Source: Vibrio marisflavi CECT 7928 (GTDB lineage Bacteria > Pseudomonadota > Gammaproteobacteria > Enterobacterales > Vibrionaceae). Taken from it: a stretch of 64,000 bases of DNA. Both the position numbers and the translations under genes were made by a program. Positions 62,659-64,000 of the stretch are shown here, in pieces. A model generated the notes under the pieces. It worked only from the letters and a program-made list of their open reading frames with translations. It made no database searches and had not been told where the DNA came from. The first letter of the stretch is position 1; every line of letters begins with the position of its first letter. The stretch spans positions 992,001 to 1,056,000 of the forward strand of contig NZ_CAKLDM010000002.1 in the NCBI RefSeq assembly GCF_921294215.1, in the 5' to 3' direction.

Positions 62659-63882
62659 TTATTTTGCTGCAACTTTAACCAGTTGCTTTTCACTATTGTC
62701 TGCTACACGTGGATGTTGTTTGAGTAGTGCAAAGCTGAGCAGCAAAATTACTGCAATCAGTGCACTGCCTCCAATCATTACACCCAGCCAAGACATACTT
62801 TGCCAGCAGTATAAGAGAAAGAAGCCACCTAAACTACCGCCAATATAATAATGTACAAGATAAAGAGCAGTTGCAGTTGCTTTCGCTTCGTTTGCATTTT
62901 GACTTACCCAAGAGTATGCAAGTGTGTGAGTGAAGAAGCCACCTAGACTAATTAAAATTAAGCTCATGAACATTGCAGGTATCGTGTCAAAGTAGGCAAT
63001 TAGCAGACCGAAAAAACAAATAAACGCGCCAAGAATCATCCCATGTAGCGGGTTTCTCCTCGAGCACCATTTACCTGAAAAAGTCGAACTGACTGTACCA
63101 GCCAGGTAACATAAGAATATGAGGGAAGCCAGACCAATGGTTAGGTCATGAGGTGGAGCGACCAGTCGAAAACCCATAACAGTATAAACATTGACAAAAA
63201 GAGCGAAGTTAGCAGCGCCAATGAGCATTGCAAACCAAACCCTACGATTTTGAAGGTGTTTAATAACAGCTTTGTTATGGTGAAAAAATAGTCCTTTTTG
63301 AGGTTTGAATTGTTTTTGAGCAGGCAGTAGCTTATACACTGCAATAGCGCCCGCCACGGTAAGTAGTGCAATTAGAAGAACCGCATGCTTCCAACCATAG
63401 AGCTCCGTGAGTGTACCGCCAAGTATTCTGCCTGCGATGCCTCCTAATGAATTAGCGGCGATGTAGACCCCAATAGCATGTGAAAAGGCGGTTGAATGAA
63501 GCTCTTCAACCATGTAAGCCACTGCAACCGAGGCGAAGGCGGCGATAGCAATTCCCATCACTGCACGACCTAGGATTAACGCATAGAAGCTGTTACCTAG
63601 AACTAAGCTGATCCCAATGAATGGCATTGCAAAAAGCCCTATTAACATTATCTTTCGCCTACCCACAGATTCAGAGCATATCGCCCAAGGGACAAGGCAA
63701 ACTGACAATGCAAGCGTTGAAGCTGCGAATATCCAATTTGAGGTGGTCTCAGAAATTGACAATGACTGAGATAACAGTGGAAGTATGGGTTGGAAGTAAT
63801 AGAGGTTACAAAATATCAGGAATGAGCCTAGCGCTAAGCTTATGATGACTCGACGATATTCTACGGTATTGTGCTCGATCAT
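62659..63882 (-). CDS. MFS transporter, YnfM-like
   Basis: The 407-residue protein has 12 predicted membrane helices, MFS motif SESVGRRKIMLIG near residues 68-80 and GRAVMGIAIAAFASVAVAYMVEE near 110. This is the DHA1 group that includes E. coli YnfM and arabinose/drug exporters. A LysR gene opposes it across 94 bases, the same arrangement as ynfL-ynfM in E. coli. The substrate is unknown. Confidence 0.85.
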   Translation of the reverse strand: MIEHNTVEYRRVIISLALGSFLIFCNLYYFQPILPLLSQSLSISETTSNWIFAASTLALSVCLVPWAICSESVGRRKIMLIGLFAMPFIGISLVLGNSFYALILGRAVMGIAIAAFASVAVAYMVEELHSTAFSHAIGVYIAANSLGGIAGRILGGTLTELYGWKHAVLLIALLTVAGAIAVYKLLPAQKQFKPQKGLFFHHNKAVIKHLQNRRVWFAMLIGAANFALFVNVYTVMGFRLVAPPHDLTIGLASLIFLCYLAGTVSSTFSGKWCSRRNPLHGMILGAFICFFGLLIAYFDTIPAMFMSLILISLGGFFTHTLAYSWVSQNANEAKATATALYLVHYYIGGSLGGFFLLYCWQSMSWLGVMIGGSALIAVILLLSFALLKQHPRVADNSEKQLVKVAAK

Positions 63883-63976
63883 TTTATATCTCTCAAAGGC
63901 TATGTGATCAAGCTAGCATCACCAGTATCATTAATAAAATATATTTAAAATATAAATACGATAAAAAATGTATATC

Positions 63977-64000
63977 ATGGAAATCCGTCAACTTAAACAC
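63977..64000 (+). CDS. LysR-family regulator (first codons only)
   Basis: ATG 63977 opens MEIRQLKH and then leaves the window. This is the usual first stretch of a LysR protein, and the gene is divergent from the MFS gene as LysR regulators often are. Only eight codons are visible, so the call rests on this short likeness and the context. Confidence 0.55.

Noticed and set aside
1..64000. Prophage, integron, CRISPR, insertion sequence or toxin-antitoxin content
   Set aside because: No integrase, transposase, phage structural gene, repeat-spacer pattern or toxin-antitoxin pair was recognised in any frame.

Overview
The window looks like about 64 kb of a Vibrio or closely related Vibrionaceae chromosome. 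The pointers are moderately AT-rich DNA, a TtpC-ExbB-ExbD-TonB cluster with a DUF3450 gene in front and a TPR gene behind, an hppD-hmgA-FAH-maiA tyrosine operon, tcyP, a yohJ-yohK-cdd block, and many signalling genes. I ran no search, so the genus is an inference from gene content and order. I saw no rRNA, tRNA, CRISPR array, insertion sequence or prophage. Both ends cut genes: a fumarylacetoacetate-hydrolase-family gene on the left and the first codons of a LysR regulator on the right.

Layout. 0-7.4 kb: a hydrolase and its divergent LysR regulator, two small envelope proteins with ferredoxin-NADP reductase, a hybrid histidine kinase facing an orphan periplasmic binding protein, and a NADAR-GTP cyclohydrolase II fusion. 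7.8-11.9 kb: the tyrosine/homogentisate operon behind an 18-bp TyrR-type palindrome, followed by a tandem-Cache histidine kinase (12.0-14.2 kb). 14.2-18.7 kb: norR, hcp and hcr, with a sigma-54 promoter and paired GT-N7-AC sites between norR and hcp, a nitric-oxide detoxification module. 18.9-23.1 kb: a glycerophosphodiesterase, a small beta-barrel protein and a PAS/EAL cyclic-di-GMP phosphodiesterase. 23.4-29.2 kb: a Fur-boxed TonB2-type energy system with a FhuF-like ferric reductase behind it. 29.3-30.7 kb: an MCP-like soluble coiled-coil protein overlapping an ODP-like diiron metallo-beta-lactamase-fold protein, a probable redox or oxygen sensing pair.

32.3-44.4 kb is a polyamine catabolic locus that takes agmatine to succinate on paper: AguA and AguB make putrescine; PuuA, PuuB, PuuC and PuuD convert it through gamma-glutamyl intermediates to GABA; GabT and GabD finish to succinate. 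PuuR is the likely repressor, an NhaC-family carrier is the likely transporter, and a repeated ATATTGARCAA-type motif in the promoters is the likely operator.

44.5-52.7 kb: an orphan binding protein beside an HD-GYP protein, yohJ-yohK-cdd with a CRP site, sbcB, tcyP and a Rossmann-fold protein. A 29-residue basic ORF with a strong ribosome-binding site lies at 52.8 kb. 53.1-56.7 kb: four sugar-acid enzymes in two converging operons (class II aldolase, enolase-superfamily dehydratase, COG3618 lactonase-like hydrolase, SDR). 57.1-64 kb: a lone astE, btuC-btuD, a MazG-like pyrophosphatase, a GAF-GGDEF cyclase, a DUF1415 protein, and an MFS exporter divergent from a LysR regulator.
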